A stretch of 64,000 bases of DNA from Thalassotalea sp. HSM 43 (GTDB lineage: Bacteria > Pseudomonadota > Gammaproteobacteria > Enterobacterales > Alteromonadaceae): positions 2,008,302 through 2,072,301 of the forward strand of contig NZ_CP038493.1 in the NCBI RefSeq assembly GCF_004752005.1, read 5' to 3'. Within the stretch, counting starts at the first letter, position 1, and every line of letters begins with the position of its first letter. The position numbers and the translations under genes were made by a program. The notes beneath the pieces are model-generated. The model worked only from the letters and a program-made list of their open reading frames with translations. It ran no database searches and was not told where the DNA came from. Below are positions 18,574-27,181 of the stretch, piece after piece.

Positions 18574-18858
18574 TTAGCTAACGACGCCATTACGTTTAAG
18601 GCCGCGGCGCACATTTTTGCAAAGCTTAGCCAGACGAGAAATCTCACCTAATTTAGGCACGTCACCATGCTCTAGCTTTACTTGCCAATCACATAACTCG
18701 GTATCAACGATCTCCAGTAACTTTTTTGGGCAACCAATGCAATTGATGCCGCAGATATTGGCTTCGCTTTCATTAAATGGAAAGTCATTACGCACCGCAA
18801 CAATCAATTGTTGCATGGCCGTTGTCGCATCAGGTTTTCTTGGCTGTTCAGCTAACAT
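18574..18858 (-). CDS. small cysteine-motif protein, unknown function
   Basis: The 94-residue soluble protein has a compact cysteine cluster, CGINCIGCPKKLLEIV (residues about 36-51), with further cysteines at DTELCDW and KLCKNV. The spacing C-x3-C-x2-C resembles iron-sulfur or zinc sites, but the rest shows no family I can name. The start at 18858 has GAGGTA about 8 bases upstream. It lies 112 bases upstream of the sensor gene on the same strand, with a short gap that has no clear terminator. Confidence 0.65.
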   Translation of the reverse strand: MLAEQPRKPDATTAMQQLIVAVRNDFPFNESEANICGINCIGCPKKLLEIVDTELCDWQVKLEHGDVPKLGEISRLAKLCKNVRRGLKRNGVVS

Positions 18859-19017
18859 AAATGAATACCTCTATATTGGCCGCTTTGTTGCAGCGTGACA
18901 TAAATTGTAACCAATCGGGGTGTTATTTAGTTTTATCCTTTGTGTTAATTTGTTTTTAACTGATTTTCGATTATAACTTGTACAAGCAATTGGAAATAAC
19001 CAAAAGGAATACTAATA

Positions 19018-20664
19018 ATGCAATTAAAACAGGCTCTTATAGCAGTTGGGTTACAGTCGTTAGCGTTCAGCGCACAGGCTAAAGATATTAGTGAAATCGA
19101 TAAGTCTTTGCTCGAACTATACGCTGATGATCGCCCAGGTGCGTCAATCATTATTAAGCAAGGAGACCAGGTTTTATTAGAAAAAGGCTATGGTTTAGCC
19201 AATATGGAATGGGGTATTGCCAATAATAAAGATACCGTGTTTCGTATCGGCTCTATTTCCAAACAATTTACCGCAGTTGCTATCTTGATGTTAATGGAAC
19301 AAGAAAAGTTAAAACTTGGTGATCGTATTGATTTGTACGTTAGCGATCTAGTAGAAGATACTGCAGCGGTGACCATTGAGCAGCTATTGAATCATACCTC
19401 CGGCATACCAAGTTATACTGGTATGCCAAATTGGTTGACACAAATGAAGCAGGATAAGTCACCGACTGAAATGCTGGCTTATTTCAAAGATGCACCGCTT
19501 GAATTTACCCCTGGTAGCCAATTTAAATACAACAATTCAGGTTACTTTTTGTTGGGTATGATCATTGAGAAGGTCAGTGGTCAAAGTTACGAAGCGTTTA
19601 TCGAAGAAAACATCTTTACGCCACTAGGCATGAAAGAGTCTTATTACGGTCACCCCAAAGAAGTCGTTGTAAACAGAGCGACCGGTTATGAATTTCATGG
19701 CAAGTGGCAAAACAGTGACTATATCAGCATGACTCAACCATATGCTGCAGGTTCTTTACTATCTAGTGTTGGAGATTTGGCATTATGGATTGATGCAGTT
19801 AACAGCTACAAGTTTATTTCCAAGCAAACCACGCAAAAGGCGCACACTAAAACGGTGCTCAGCAATGGCGAAGAAGTGGATTACGGTTACGGTTGGTCAC
19901 TATCGTCGGTGCGAGGCAGTGAGTCTATCGCTCATGGTGGTGGCATTAATGGCTTTATAACTTACAGCCAATATATTCCTTCGCAAGACTTATACGTGGC
20001 GGTATTGTCGAATCACATGCATACGCCAAACCCAACTATGGTGGCAAAAGTCATTGCTGCTGATATGTTAGGTAAATCTTATCCTAAATTTTCTGATAAG
20101 CATGTCGACTTCGATAAAAAGGCGTTAACGCCGTTTGTTGGCCAGTATCGTATCGATGATAACAACACCCGCAAATTGTTTTTACAAGGCGATGGCGTAT
20201 TTACCCAACGAACCGGTGGTTCGGTAATGCAAGTACGACAAGTTGATCAGGCCACCTTTGTATATCCTGATTCGCTGTCTTACTTTACTATCGAACAGAA
20301 TGAGCAAGGGGATGTCACTGGCATGCTTATGCGCCAAGGTGGCGACGATGAACAGTTTGCCAGTTATTTGGGCAGCGAATTACCTGAGCCAAAGAAAGCG
20401 GTCGAAATAGATACCGCTGTTTATGACTCGTTAGTTGGTCGTTACAAGCTGGCGGATAACTTCATCCTTGAAATAAGCCGAGATGGCGACAAGTTGTTTG
20501 CCCAAGCTACCGGGCAGCAAAAGCTGCAAATCCACCCTCTGTCACCAACCAGCTACTTTTATAAAGAAGTTGATGCTCAAATCGAATTTGTTGAGCAAGA
20601 CGGCAAACAAAGTTTGATATTGACGCAAGGCGGGCGTGATATGAAGGCAGACAAACTAGATTAA
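19018..20664 (+). CDS. serine hydrolase, beta-lactamase (class C/PBP4*) family
   Basis: The 548-residue protein has a Sec signal peptide (SAQAKD, cut near 22) and a beta-lactamase-fold domain. The catalytic motifs are SISK (Ser79, Lys82), YNN (171-173) and HGGG (near 305), so it should be an active acyl-enzyme hydrolase. A C-terminal region of about 200 residues forms a beta-rich lipocalin-like domain common in this group. Such proteins are peptidases or esterases more often than antibiotic lactamases. It stands alone, with a bidirectional terminator after its stop codon. Confidence 0.9.
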   Translation: MQLKQALIAVGLQSLAFSAQAKDISEIDKSLLELYADDRPGASIIIKQGDQVLLEKGYGLANMEWGIANNKDTVFRIGSISKQFTAVAILMLMEQEKLKLGDRIDLYVSDLVEDTAAVTIEQLLNHTSGIPSYTGMPNWLTQMKQDKSPTEMLAYFKDAPLEFTPGSQFKYNNSGYFLLGMIIEKVSGQSYEAFIEENIFTPLGMKESYYGHPKEVVVNRATGYEFHGKWQNSDYISMTQPYAAGSLLSSVGDLALWIDAVNSYKFISKQTTQKAHTKTVLSNGEEVDYGYGWSLSSVRGSESIAHGGGINGFITYSQYIPSQDLYVAVLSNHMHTPNPTMVAKVIAADMLGKSYPKFSDKHVDFDKKALTPFVGQYRIDDNNTRKLFLQGDGVFTQRTGGSVMQVRQVDQATFVYPDSLSYFTIEQNEQGDVTGMLMRQGGDDEQFASYLGSELPEPKKAVEIDTAVYDSLVGRYKLADNFILEISRDGDKLFAQATGQQKLQIHPLSPTSYFYKEVDAQIEFVEQDGKQSLILTQGGRDMKADKLD

Positions 20665-20682
20665 AACCTAAACCCGACAAAC

Positions 20683-20712
20683 AAAAACAGCGCCTCAAGG
20701 CGCTGTTTTTTT
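20683..20712. terminator. bidirectional terminator
   Basis: AAAAACAGCGCC and GGCGCTGTTTTT form a 12-bp stem with a TCAA loop, with an A run on the left and T run on the right. It sits between the convergent hydrolase and cytochrome genes and can serve both. Confidence 0.92.
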
Positions 20713-20733
20713 ATTTGCTGTAAAGCCAGTCAA

Positions 20734-21966
20734 TTACTTCAGAGAAGCCATGTACTCAGCTAGTGCAGCGATATCTTCGTCAGTAAGCTTGGCAGCAATA
20801 TTTGCCATCATGCTGTTCATGTCGTTATTACGAACACCACTGCGGAATTTCTCAAGTTGAACTTTGGTGTAGTCGGCTGTTTGGCTGCCAACTTTAGGGA
20901 AACCAGCAAGGCCGGCACCTTTACCGTCAGTACCATGACAAGCGATACATGCGGTAATACCACGAGCGGCGTCACCACCTTGATAAAGCTTCTTACCAAC
21001 TTCATTTGCCTCAGCAGTAACTGGTGTTACTTTTTTGCTGGCAAAGTAAGCGGCAAGGTTTTGCATGTCATCATCACTAAGGCCTGCTACCTGACCGGCC
21101 ATGATTGCGTCTTCACGATCGCCAGATTTGAAATCTTGCAATTGTTTAACAAGATAGCTTTCATGTTGACCAGCTAGTTTCGGGTGATTTGGTAACGGTT
21201 GGTTACCATCTGCACCGTGACACGCTGCACAAACCATGGCTTTCGCTTCACCAGCGTCAGCATCACCGACAAAGGTAAGTTTTTCAGCTGAAGGCTTGCT
21301 AGCGACTACGTCAGCAACCGCTTCTGGTGCTTTAAAGTACGCGCCTAAGTCAAGAATATCTTGCTCAGTTAAGTTCATAGCAACAGCGTTCATTGATGCA
21401 TCTACGCGGTCACCAGCGTGAAACGCTTTAAGCTGCTTTTCAATGTACTCAGGGTGTTGGTTAGACAGGTTCGGGTTAATCAGAACTTCTGAGTTACCTT
21501 CTTTACCATGACAATCAACACAAGCGGTAATGCCACGTGTGACGTCACCGTCTTCGTATAAACCTTTACCTGCTACTGGGTCGGCAACAACTTGTGGTGC
21601 TGCTGGTGCAGGTGCTGCTGCAGCGGTTTCACCTTCGCCACCGGCTGCTGGCGCATCACCTGATAGAGATAGTGAACCAAAGTAAGCACCCAGGTCTAAC
21701 ATATCTTGTTCTGACAATGGCATCGCCATTGGTGCCATTACCGGATCGACACGAGAGCCGTCTTTAAAGGCTTTTAATTGCTTAACAATGTAGTCAGCGT
21801 GTTGGCCAGCAAGGTTAGGGTAGTTATCGGCGATACCGATACCATTTGCACCGTGACATGCTGCACACGTAGCTGCTTTAGTTTTACCTGCATCTGCATC
21901 ACCGGCGGCAAATGCGTTACCAAGTAATCCGCAACCTAGGATTGCTGAAAGAACAAGTTTTTTCAT
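20734..21966 (-). CDS. tetrahaem cytochrome c, tandem c4-type
   Basis: The 410-residue periplasmic protein has a signal peptide (cut after AFA, about 20) and four haem sites: CAACH (34-38), CVDCH, CAACH and CIACH. Each lies in a c-type domain of about 85-90 residues with the pattern YIxKQLxxFxxGxR. This is equivalent to two dihaem cytochromes c4 fused in a row, joined by an Ala/Pro/Glu-rich linker. Cytochrome c4 carries electrons to terminal oxidases. It is divergent from engB, as cytochrome c4 is in many gammaproteobacteria, but those are usually dihaem proteins of about 200 residues, so the duplication is noteworthy. Confidence 0.93.
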   Translation of the reverse strand: MKKLVLSAILGCGLLGNAFAAGDADAGKTKAATCAACHGANGIGIADNYPNLAGQHADYIVKQLKAFKDGSRVDPVMAPMAMPLSEQDMLDLGAYFGSLSLSGDAPAAGGEGETAAAAPAPAAPQVVADPVAGKGLYEDGDVTRGITACVDCHGKEGNSEVLINPNLSNQHPEYIEKQLKAFHAGDRVDASMNAVAMNLTEQDILDLGAYFKAPEAVADVVASKPSAEKLTFVGDADAGEAKAMVCAACHGADGNQPLPNHPKLAGQHESYLVKQLQDFKSGDREDAIMAGQVAGLSDDDMQNLAAYFASKKVTPVTAEANEVGKKLYQGGDAARGITACIACHGTDGKGAGLAGFPKVGSQTADYTKVQLEKFRSGVRNNDMNSMMANIAAKLTDEDIAALAEYMASLK

Positions 21967-22099
21967 ATTTTTTCTGCCTGTTATTACTCGAGAAACAGCC
22001 TATAACAGGCCAAATTCTCTCTAATAGCGCGATTAGTTTAATAAATAGATATAAAAATTTACGGTATTTTACACAATTCCCGCGCAGGTGTAATGGTTA

Positions 22100-22128
22100 T
22101 TGACAAAATTTCCGCAAAAAATTGTCAA
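22100..22128. promoter_or_regulatory. TTGACAA/TTGTCAA inverted repeat
   Basis: Two 7-base arms, TTGACAA and TTGTCAA, flank 15 bases in the 251-base region between the divergent cytochrome and engB genes. It could be an operator or overlapping promoter elements (TTGACA is a consensus -35). The spacing does not fit an FNR box. No factor is assigned. Confidence 0.35.
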
Positions 22129-22217
22129 ATTGACCGCTATTTAACGATTACAAAAAAACAATACGAAGCAAATCAAAAAACAGGATATAATTGAACAAGT
22201 TATTTTTTACTTGGTAG

Positions 22218-22868
22218 ATGATTTTGACAACAGCTGACGTAAATCTTCATGTCGCGCAATTTATCCTTAGTGCGCCTGATATTCGCAAATTACCTGACGA
22301 CACCGGCGTCGAGGTGGCTTTCGCTGGCCGCTCCAATGCTGGCAAATCAAGCGCACTTAATACGCTGACGAATCAAAAGTCGTTGGCCCGAACCAGTAAA
22401 ACCCCTGGTCGTACCCAACTTATTAACGTTTTTGACATTCGTGAAAATCGCCGCTTGATCGATTTGCCAGGTTACGGTTATGCCAAAGTACCATTGGAAA
22501 TGAAAAAGAAATGGCAGAAATCGTTAGCGGAATATTTGGAAAAGCGTGAGAGCTTGAAAGGCTTGGTGGTGCTTATGGATATTCGTCACCCATTAAAAGA
22601 TCTCGACGTAGATCTGATTCAATGGGCAAATGATTGCCAATTACCCGTTTTGGCACTGTTGACCAAAGCCGATAAATATAAGTCTGGTAAACGCAGCTCC
22701 GAAGTGCTGAAAGTGAAGAAAGTCTGTAAAGAATTGCACTCTGACATCAAAGTCATGGCATTTTCGTCATTGAATAAAGTTGGTTTAGAACAAGCGACCT
22801 CAATCATCGGTGATTGGTTTAGTAGTTATAGTGAAGGCAATGAAGCCGATTTAGTCGACGTTGAATAA
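22218..22868 (+). CDS. engB: ribosome biogenesis GTPase EngB (YsxC/YihA)
   Basis: The 216-residue GTPase acts in 50S subunit assembly. The P-loop is GRSNAGKSS, followed by TPGRTQ (G2), DLPGYGYA (G3) and TKADK (G4). Length and motif order are standard for the family. The start fits the known N-terminus. A terminator follows at once. The gene is divergent from the cytochrome gene and lies upstream of polA, the usual neighbourhood. Confidence 0.97.
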   Translation: MILTTADVNLHVAQFILSAPDIRKLPDDTGVEVAFAGRSNAGKSSALNTLTNQKSLARTSKTPGRTQLINVFDIRENRRLIDLPGYGYAKVPLEMKKKWQKSLAEYLEKRESLKGLVVLMDIRHPLKDLDVDLIQWANDCQLPVLALLTKADKYKSGKRSSEVLKVKKVCKELHSDIKVMAFSSLNKVGLEQATSIIGDWFSSYSEGNEADLVDVE

Positions 22869-22893
22869 CGTCAATTTATCGTTATTGCAGACA

Positions 22894-22915
22894 AAGGCGC
22901 TTCGGCGCCTTTTTT
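22894..22915 (+). terminator. engB terminator
   Basis: AAGGCGC-TTCG-GCGCCTT is a stem capped by a stable TTCG tetraloop and followed by T6, a strong intrinsic terminator just after engB. Confidence 0.93.
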
Positions 22916-22969
22916 GTTGGCTGGCATTCTGGGCGCAATATGCCAATATTAAACGAAAAGAGGTTTCAT

Positions 22970-23671
22970 ATGAAATACATATACTTAACTATTGTTTTGT
23001 TGCTAATGCCGGCGTGTTCGGTGATAGAAGACGAAAAACAGAAAGTGCAATTTGATTATGCACAAGATAAGAAACAGCTTTCTTATACTGGCCCGCTAAC
23101 CCTAGAGGATGTCGAGGCGGCATTGCGTTTAGTTGGTGATAAGCCAATTGAAAGTTTGTCGATATCTAGCGTTGGTGGTTTCACCGATGCCGGCATGCGT
23201 TTAGGGTATTGGGTGTTTAATAATCAAATTAGTGTAACCGTTCGTGATATTTGCGCATCAAGCTGTGCTAATTATGTTTTTACCGCGGCTAAGCGTCGCA
23301 TTATTAGACCAAATACGGTTATCGCTTGGCACGGCGGCGCACTGCAAAATGATTGGGAGATCCCTTGGTATATATCTGAGGACAAGGCTGCCAACATGCT
23401 CGAGCAATGGCGTTTTGAAGAACAAGATTTTTTCACGATGATCGGCGTCAATCAATTGATCACGGTAATAGGTCAGCGTTCGCCATATAAAGCCCAAGTC
23501 CCTTCTGGCAACTGGACCTATGATCAACAGTCTTTAGTACTGCTTGGTGTCGGTGAGATTGAGTTTGCCGATAATATTGTTACCGACAACAGCATTACCC
23601 AAGAGATGAAAATGCAAGTGACGCGTTTAACGATTAATCAGCAACAATTGGATGCGTTGCAGGAAAATTAG
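22970..23671 (+). CDS. lipoprotein with ClpP-like fold, possible serine protease
   Basis: The 233-residue protein has a lipoprotein signal ending in MPAC (Cys16) and a domain that resembles the ClpP/crotonase fold. It contains SSVGGFTDAGMRLG, a SSCANYVFTAA segment placed where the nucleophilic Ser of ClpP/SppA-type enzymes lies, and a later WHGG. Which Ser and His are catalytic is inference. The start at 22970 has AAAGAGG upstream; the longer frame from 22940 would break the signal peptide. It faces a minus-strand terminator downstream. Function unknown; envelope peptidase is the best guess. Confidence 0.7.
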   Translation: MKYIYLTIVLLLMPACSVIEDEKQKVQFDYAQDKKQLSYTGPLTLEDVEAALRLVGDKPIESLSISSVGGFTDAGMRLGYWVFNNQISVTVRDICASSCANYVFTAAKRRIIRPNTVIAWHGGALQNDWEIPWYISEDKAANMLEQWRFEEQDFFTMIGVNQLITVIGQRSPYKAQVPSGNWTYDQQSLVLLGVGEIEFADNIVTDNSITQEMKMQVTRLTINQQQLDALQEN

Positions 23672-23673
23672 CA

Positions 23674-23803
23674 TAAAAAAAACCGACGTCACAATGTGCC
23701 GTCGGTTGGAAGCTTATGGGGAAGCTAGAAAACAAAAGTTATTACAACAAGAATTCCGTTAGGAATGATTGTAGTTTAGAGTGTTCACTCTAGCTTGTAA
23801 AGT
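23674..23803 (-). ncRNA. putative sRNA at the spf (Spot 42) position downstream of polA
   Basis: On the minus strand, after the polA stop, there is a promoter-like pair (TTGCAA and TAGAAT, 16-17 apart, near 23833-23809). Next comes a 5' hairpin (AGAGTG/CACTCT, 23779-23792), an A/T-rich open stretch, and an intrinsic terminator whose stem is CCGACG/CGTCGG followed by T8 (about 23702-23676). The transcript would be about 125 nt. In E. coli the sRNA Spot 42 lies at this same place and strand. I see no convincing primary-sequence match to Spot 42. It could instead be only the polA terminator region. Confidence 0.4.
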
Positions 23804-23908
23804 ATTTATTCTAACTTTTATTACATTTTTTGCAAAAAAACGCTACATACGTATGCAAAAAGGCCTTTATTTTGTTTTTTTGCTCAATTTTTTGTAATTA
23901 AATTACAT

Positions 23909-26638
23909 TTAGTGTGCTTGCTGCCAGTTGTCGCCTGTACCGGCTTCTGAGATCAACGGCACATTTAATTGCACTGCATCGTCCATAATTTCGACTAATT
24001 TTGGAACAATTTCATCAATAATGCTTTCATCCACCTCAAATATCAGTTCATCGTGCACTTGCATGGTCATTTTTATGCGCGAATCGTTTTGTTCTAACAA
24101 CCAGGCTTCAACGGCTAACATCGCCTTTTTAATGATATCCGCGGCGGTACCTTGCATTGGCGCATTAATCGCAGCGCGTTCTGCTGCCGCTCTACGAGCA
24201 CCATTTTTTGATTTGATCTCAGGTAAATATAAGCGACGACCAAATAGTGTTTCGACATAACCTTTGTCACTGGCGTCCATTCGAGTGTTTTCCATATACT
24301 CTTTTACCCCAGGATAACGCTCAAAATATTTATTCATGTAATCTTGTGCTTGGTTGCGACCAATATGCAGTTGCTTGGCCAAGCCAAACGCAGACATGCC
24401 ATAAATCAAGCCAAAGTTAATTGCCTTAGCACTACGACGGTGGTCGGCGGTTACTTGCTCTAATGGAATCGCGAAAATCTCCGCGGCGGTCGCTTGGTGA
24501 ATATCGCGGCCTTCTGCGAATGCGTTTAACAAGCCTTGGTCATTAGATAGGTGCGCCATGATACGCAATTCAATTTGTGAATAATCGATGGCGACAATCT
24601 TGCTGCCTTGTGGGGCGATAAATGCCTGACGGATTTTTTTACCTTCATCAGAACGAATAGGGATGTTCTGCAAGTTTGGATCCGTTGATGACAACCGACC
24701 TGTGGCTGTTACCGCCTGATGGTACGAGGTGTGAACTCGGCCAGTTTGCGAATCAACCATTAACGGCAGTTTATCGGTGTAGGTTGATTTTAGTTTGGCC
24801 AATCCGCGATGCTCAAGAATCAATTTAGGCAGTGGGTAATCAAGTGCTAGCTCTTGTAATACCTCTTCGGCTGTCGATGGCGCGCCTTTGGGTGTCTTTT
24901 TAATCACCGGAATATTTTGCTCTTCAAACAAAATGGTTTGCAGTTGTTTTGGTGAGCTCAGGTTGAAACTCTTGCCTGCGATTTCATGAGCTTTCATTTC
25001 TAACTCATCAAGGCGGGCAGCGATGTGCAGTGATTGCTGGTTGAGCAAATCAGAATCAATCAACACACCGGTTTGCTCCATGCGAGCCAATACCGGCATT
25101 AATGGCATTTCGATTTCTCGGAATACTTGTTGCTGATCGCTATTTTTTTCTAACTTAGGCCACAATACATTATGCAAACGTAAGGTGATGTCCGCATCTT
25201 CTGCGGCATAATGACCGGCCTTGTCGATATCGATTTGGTTAAAGGTTAATTGTTTTACACCTTTACCGGCAATATCTTCAAAGTGCACGGTTTTATAATC
25301 GAGATATTTAGCCGCCAACGCATCCATATTATGACGAGTGGCGACACTGTTATAACAATATGACTCGAGCATGGTGTCATACTCAATACCATTTAATTTA
25401 ATGCCGTGGCGCATTAGCACGTTGGCGTCGTATTTTAAGTTTTGACCAATCTTTTTTAACTCATTGCTTTCTAGCAATGGTTTTAACTTTGCCATTACAA
25501 GCTCTTTGTCGAGCTGCTCTGGGGCGTCAATATAGTCATGGGCGAATGGCAAATAGGCGGCTTTACCAGGTTCGGTTGCAAATGACACACCGACCAACTC
25601 AGCCTGCATATAGTTAACTGAAGTCGTCTCGGTATCAAAGGCAAAAGTTTTGCTTTGTTCAAGTTGTGCTAACCAATCGTCTAATTGTTGCTCGGTCAAT
25701 ATGATGTCGTAGTTAGCGTCGACTTGTTCAATGACCTCTTCGCTTTCGCTTTCTTCGTCAACGCTGGCTTCAGGGGCACCTTTATCGAGGTCCGCCAATA
25801 AACGTTTTAATTCAAACTGACTGTACAGCTCTCGTAGCGTCTCTGTTTGCGCGGGTTTGGCTTCCATTTCAGCCAATGTTTGTTCAAGCTCTACATCGGT
25901 TTTAATGGTGGCCAATTGATATGATAGTGGCAATTGCTCTAATGCTGAGCGCAGGTTTTCACCGATTTTGCCTTTCACTTGGTCGGCATTAGCCATAACC
26001 GCATCGAGCGTGCCGTGTTGAGCGAGCCATTTAACCGCGGTTTTCGGACCACACTTTTCAACACCTGGAATGTTATCTACTTTGTCGCCCATCAAGGCGA
26101 GATAGTCGATGATTTGATCTGGGCGTACGCCAAACTTTTCAACAACACCGTCGACATCGGTCATGGTATTGGTCATGGTATTAATTAAACGCACATGCTC
26201 CGTTACCAATTGCGCCATATCTTTATCACCAGTAGAAATAATGGTTTCTAAACCTTGTTCACTGGCCTGTTTGGCTAAGGTACCGATCACATCATCGGCT
26301 TCAACGCCTTCGATCACCAATAATGGTAGACCCATGGCTTCGATAATTTTATGCAGTGGTTCAATCTGACAACGCAGATCATCAGGCATAGGAGGGCGGT
26401 TCGCCTTGTACTCCGGATACATGTCATTGCGGAAGGTTTTGCCTTTGGCATCAAAAACCACCACCACCTTGCCGGTAGGATAATCTTTATTTAAAGAGCG
26501 GAGCATGTTTAATACACCAGTGATTGCACCGGTTGGATGACCGTCTTTAGTGGATAATGCTTGTAAATAAGGAACGTAATAGGCACGAAACAGATACGAA
26601 GATCCGTCAACAAGAATGTAAGGAGATGACTGGCTCAT
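23909..26638 (-). CDS. polA: DNA polymerase I
   Basis: The 909-residue protein has all three activities. The N-terminal 5'-3' exonuclease (1-290) has GVEADDVIGTLA and GDKDMAQLV. The 3'-5' exonuclease (about 310-500) keeps its first acidic motif, FDTETTS. The polymerase domain has motif A DYSQIELR, the O-helix RRSAKAINFGLIYG and motif C VHDELIFEV. It repairs DNA and replaces RNA primers. Length and motifs are standard and nothing is truncated. It is preceded by a 540-base region with two perfect DnaA boxes and separated from gor by a terminator. Confidence 0.98.
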   Translation of the reverse strand: MSQSSPYILVDGSSYLFRAYYVPYLQALSTKDGHPTGAITGVLNMLRSLNKDYPTGKVVVVFDAKGKTFRNDMYPEYKANRPPMPDDLRCQIEPLHKIIEAMGLPLLVIEGVEADDVIGTLAKQASEQGLETIISTGDKDMAQLVTEHVRLINTMTNTMTDVDGVVEKFGVRPDQIIDYLALMGDKVDNIPGVEKCGPKTAVKWLAQHGTLDAVMANADQVKGKIGENLRSALEQLPLSYQLATIKTDVELEQTLAEMEAKPAQTETLRELYSQFELKRLLADLDKGAPEASVDEESESEEVIEQVDANYDIILTEQQLDDWLAQLEQSKTFAFDTETTSVNYMQAELVGVSFATEPGKAAYLPFAHDYIDAPEQLDKELVMAKLKPLLESNELKKIGQNLKYDANVLMRHGIKLNGIEYDTMLESYCYNSVATRHNMDALAAKYLDYKTVHFEDIAGKGVKQLTFNQIDIDKAGHYAAEDADITLRLHNVLWPKLEKNSDQQQVFREIEMPLMPVLARMEQTGVLIDSDLLNQQSLHIAARLDELEMKAHEIAGKSFNLSSPKQLQTILFEEQNIPVIKKTPKGAPSTAEEVLQELALDYPLPKLILEHRGLAKLKSTYTDKLPLMVDSQTGRVHTSYHQAVTATGRLSSTDPNLQNIPIRSDEGKKIRQAFIAPQGSKIVAIDYSQIELRIMAHLSNDQGLLNAFAEGRDIHQATAAEIFAIPLEQVTADHRRSAKAINFGLIYGMSAFGLAKQLHIGRNQAQDYMNKYFERYPGVKEYMENTRMDASDKGYVETLFGRRLYLPEIKSKNGARRAAAERAAINAPMQGTAADIIKKAMLAVEAWLLEQNDSRIKMTMQVHDELIFEVDESIIDEIVPKLVEIMDDAVQLNVPLISEAGTGDNWQQAH

Positions 26639-26732
26639 AAATTTCTAGGTTTAGCTCAATGATAATGCCGATTAGAATGCCACAGATAGAAAATTCAGAC
26701 CAGAATTAAAATGTTCACATTACCTTGTTAAT

Positions 26733-26884
26733 TGTGGATAACTCTGTGAAAACAATATGTGACACCACCTGACAAAAAGACAATTGTCAAGTGTGGCTTT
26801 GCTCAAGCTCATTAAGAATAGGGTGTGGGGATGATGTAAATGCACTTTCTATTTATTATTATTGGCAAAAATAGATGTGGATAA
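26733..26884. promoter_or_regulatory. two perfect DnaA boxes upstream of polA
   Basis: TGTGGATAA, the reverse complement of the strong DnaA box TTATCCACA, occurs at 26733-26741 and 26876-26884, both in the same orientation. They are 95 and 238 bases upstream of the polA start. The region 26639-27115 holds no gene. It has a very AT-rich stretch (26960-27010). DnaA is reported to stimulate polA expression in E. coli, so these may be regulatory. Confidence 0.6.
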
Positions 26885-27115
26885 TTATTCCCAGCTCCCG
26901 TTTGCGATTGACTAAAAAACATTCATTTCTCGCAAGGGGGATATTGATACTATCAGAACTATTTTTTAAAAAAAACGATTTTTTCAAAAAATATTAATAA
27001 ATAAAACAGATTGCAATTTGCATTCTTAAACGAAAAAGTTGTATAGCTAGATGTGGCGCGGGCTGACGTTAATCAGCAAGAATGAAAGGGCTTACATGAT
27101 TGTCAAGCAGGCAAT

Positions 27116-27142
27116 AAAAAACCGGAACTAAATTCCGGTTTC
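27116..27142 (-). terminator. gor terminator
   Basis: On the minus strand AAACCGGAA and TTCCGGTTT form a stem with a short loop, followed by a T run. It lies about 40 bases after the gor stop and insulates polA. Confidence 0.88.
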
Positions 27143-27181
27143 TAAAGCTATATCAAACAGTAACGATAATTACTGAGCTGA

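Noticed and set aside
26639-27115. Chromosomal replication origin
   Set aside because: Only two DnaA boxes, no GATC cluster seen, and the flanking genes are not those usual at oriC (mnmG, dnaA).
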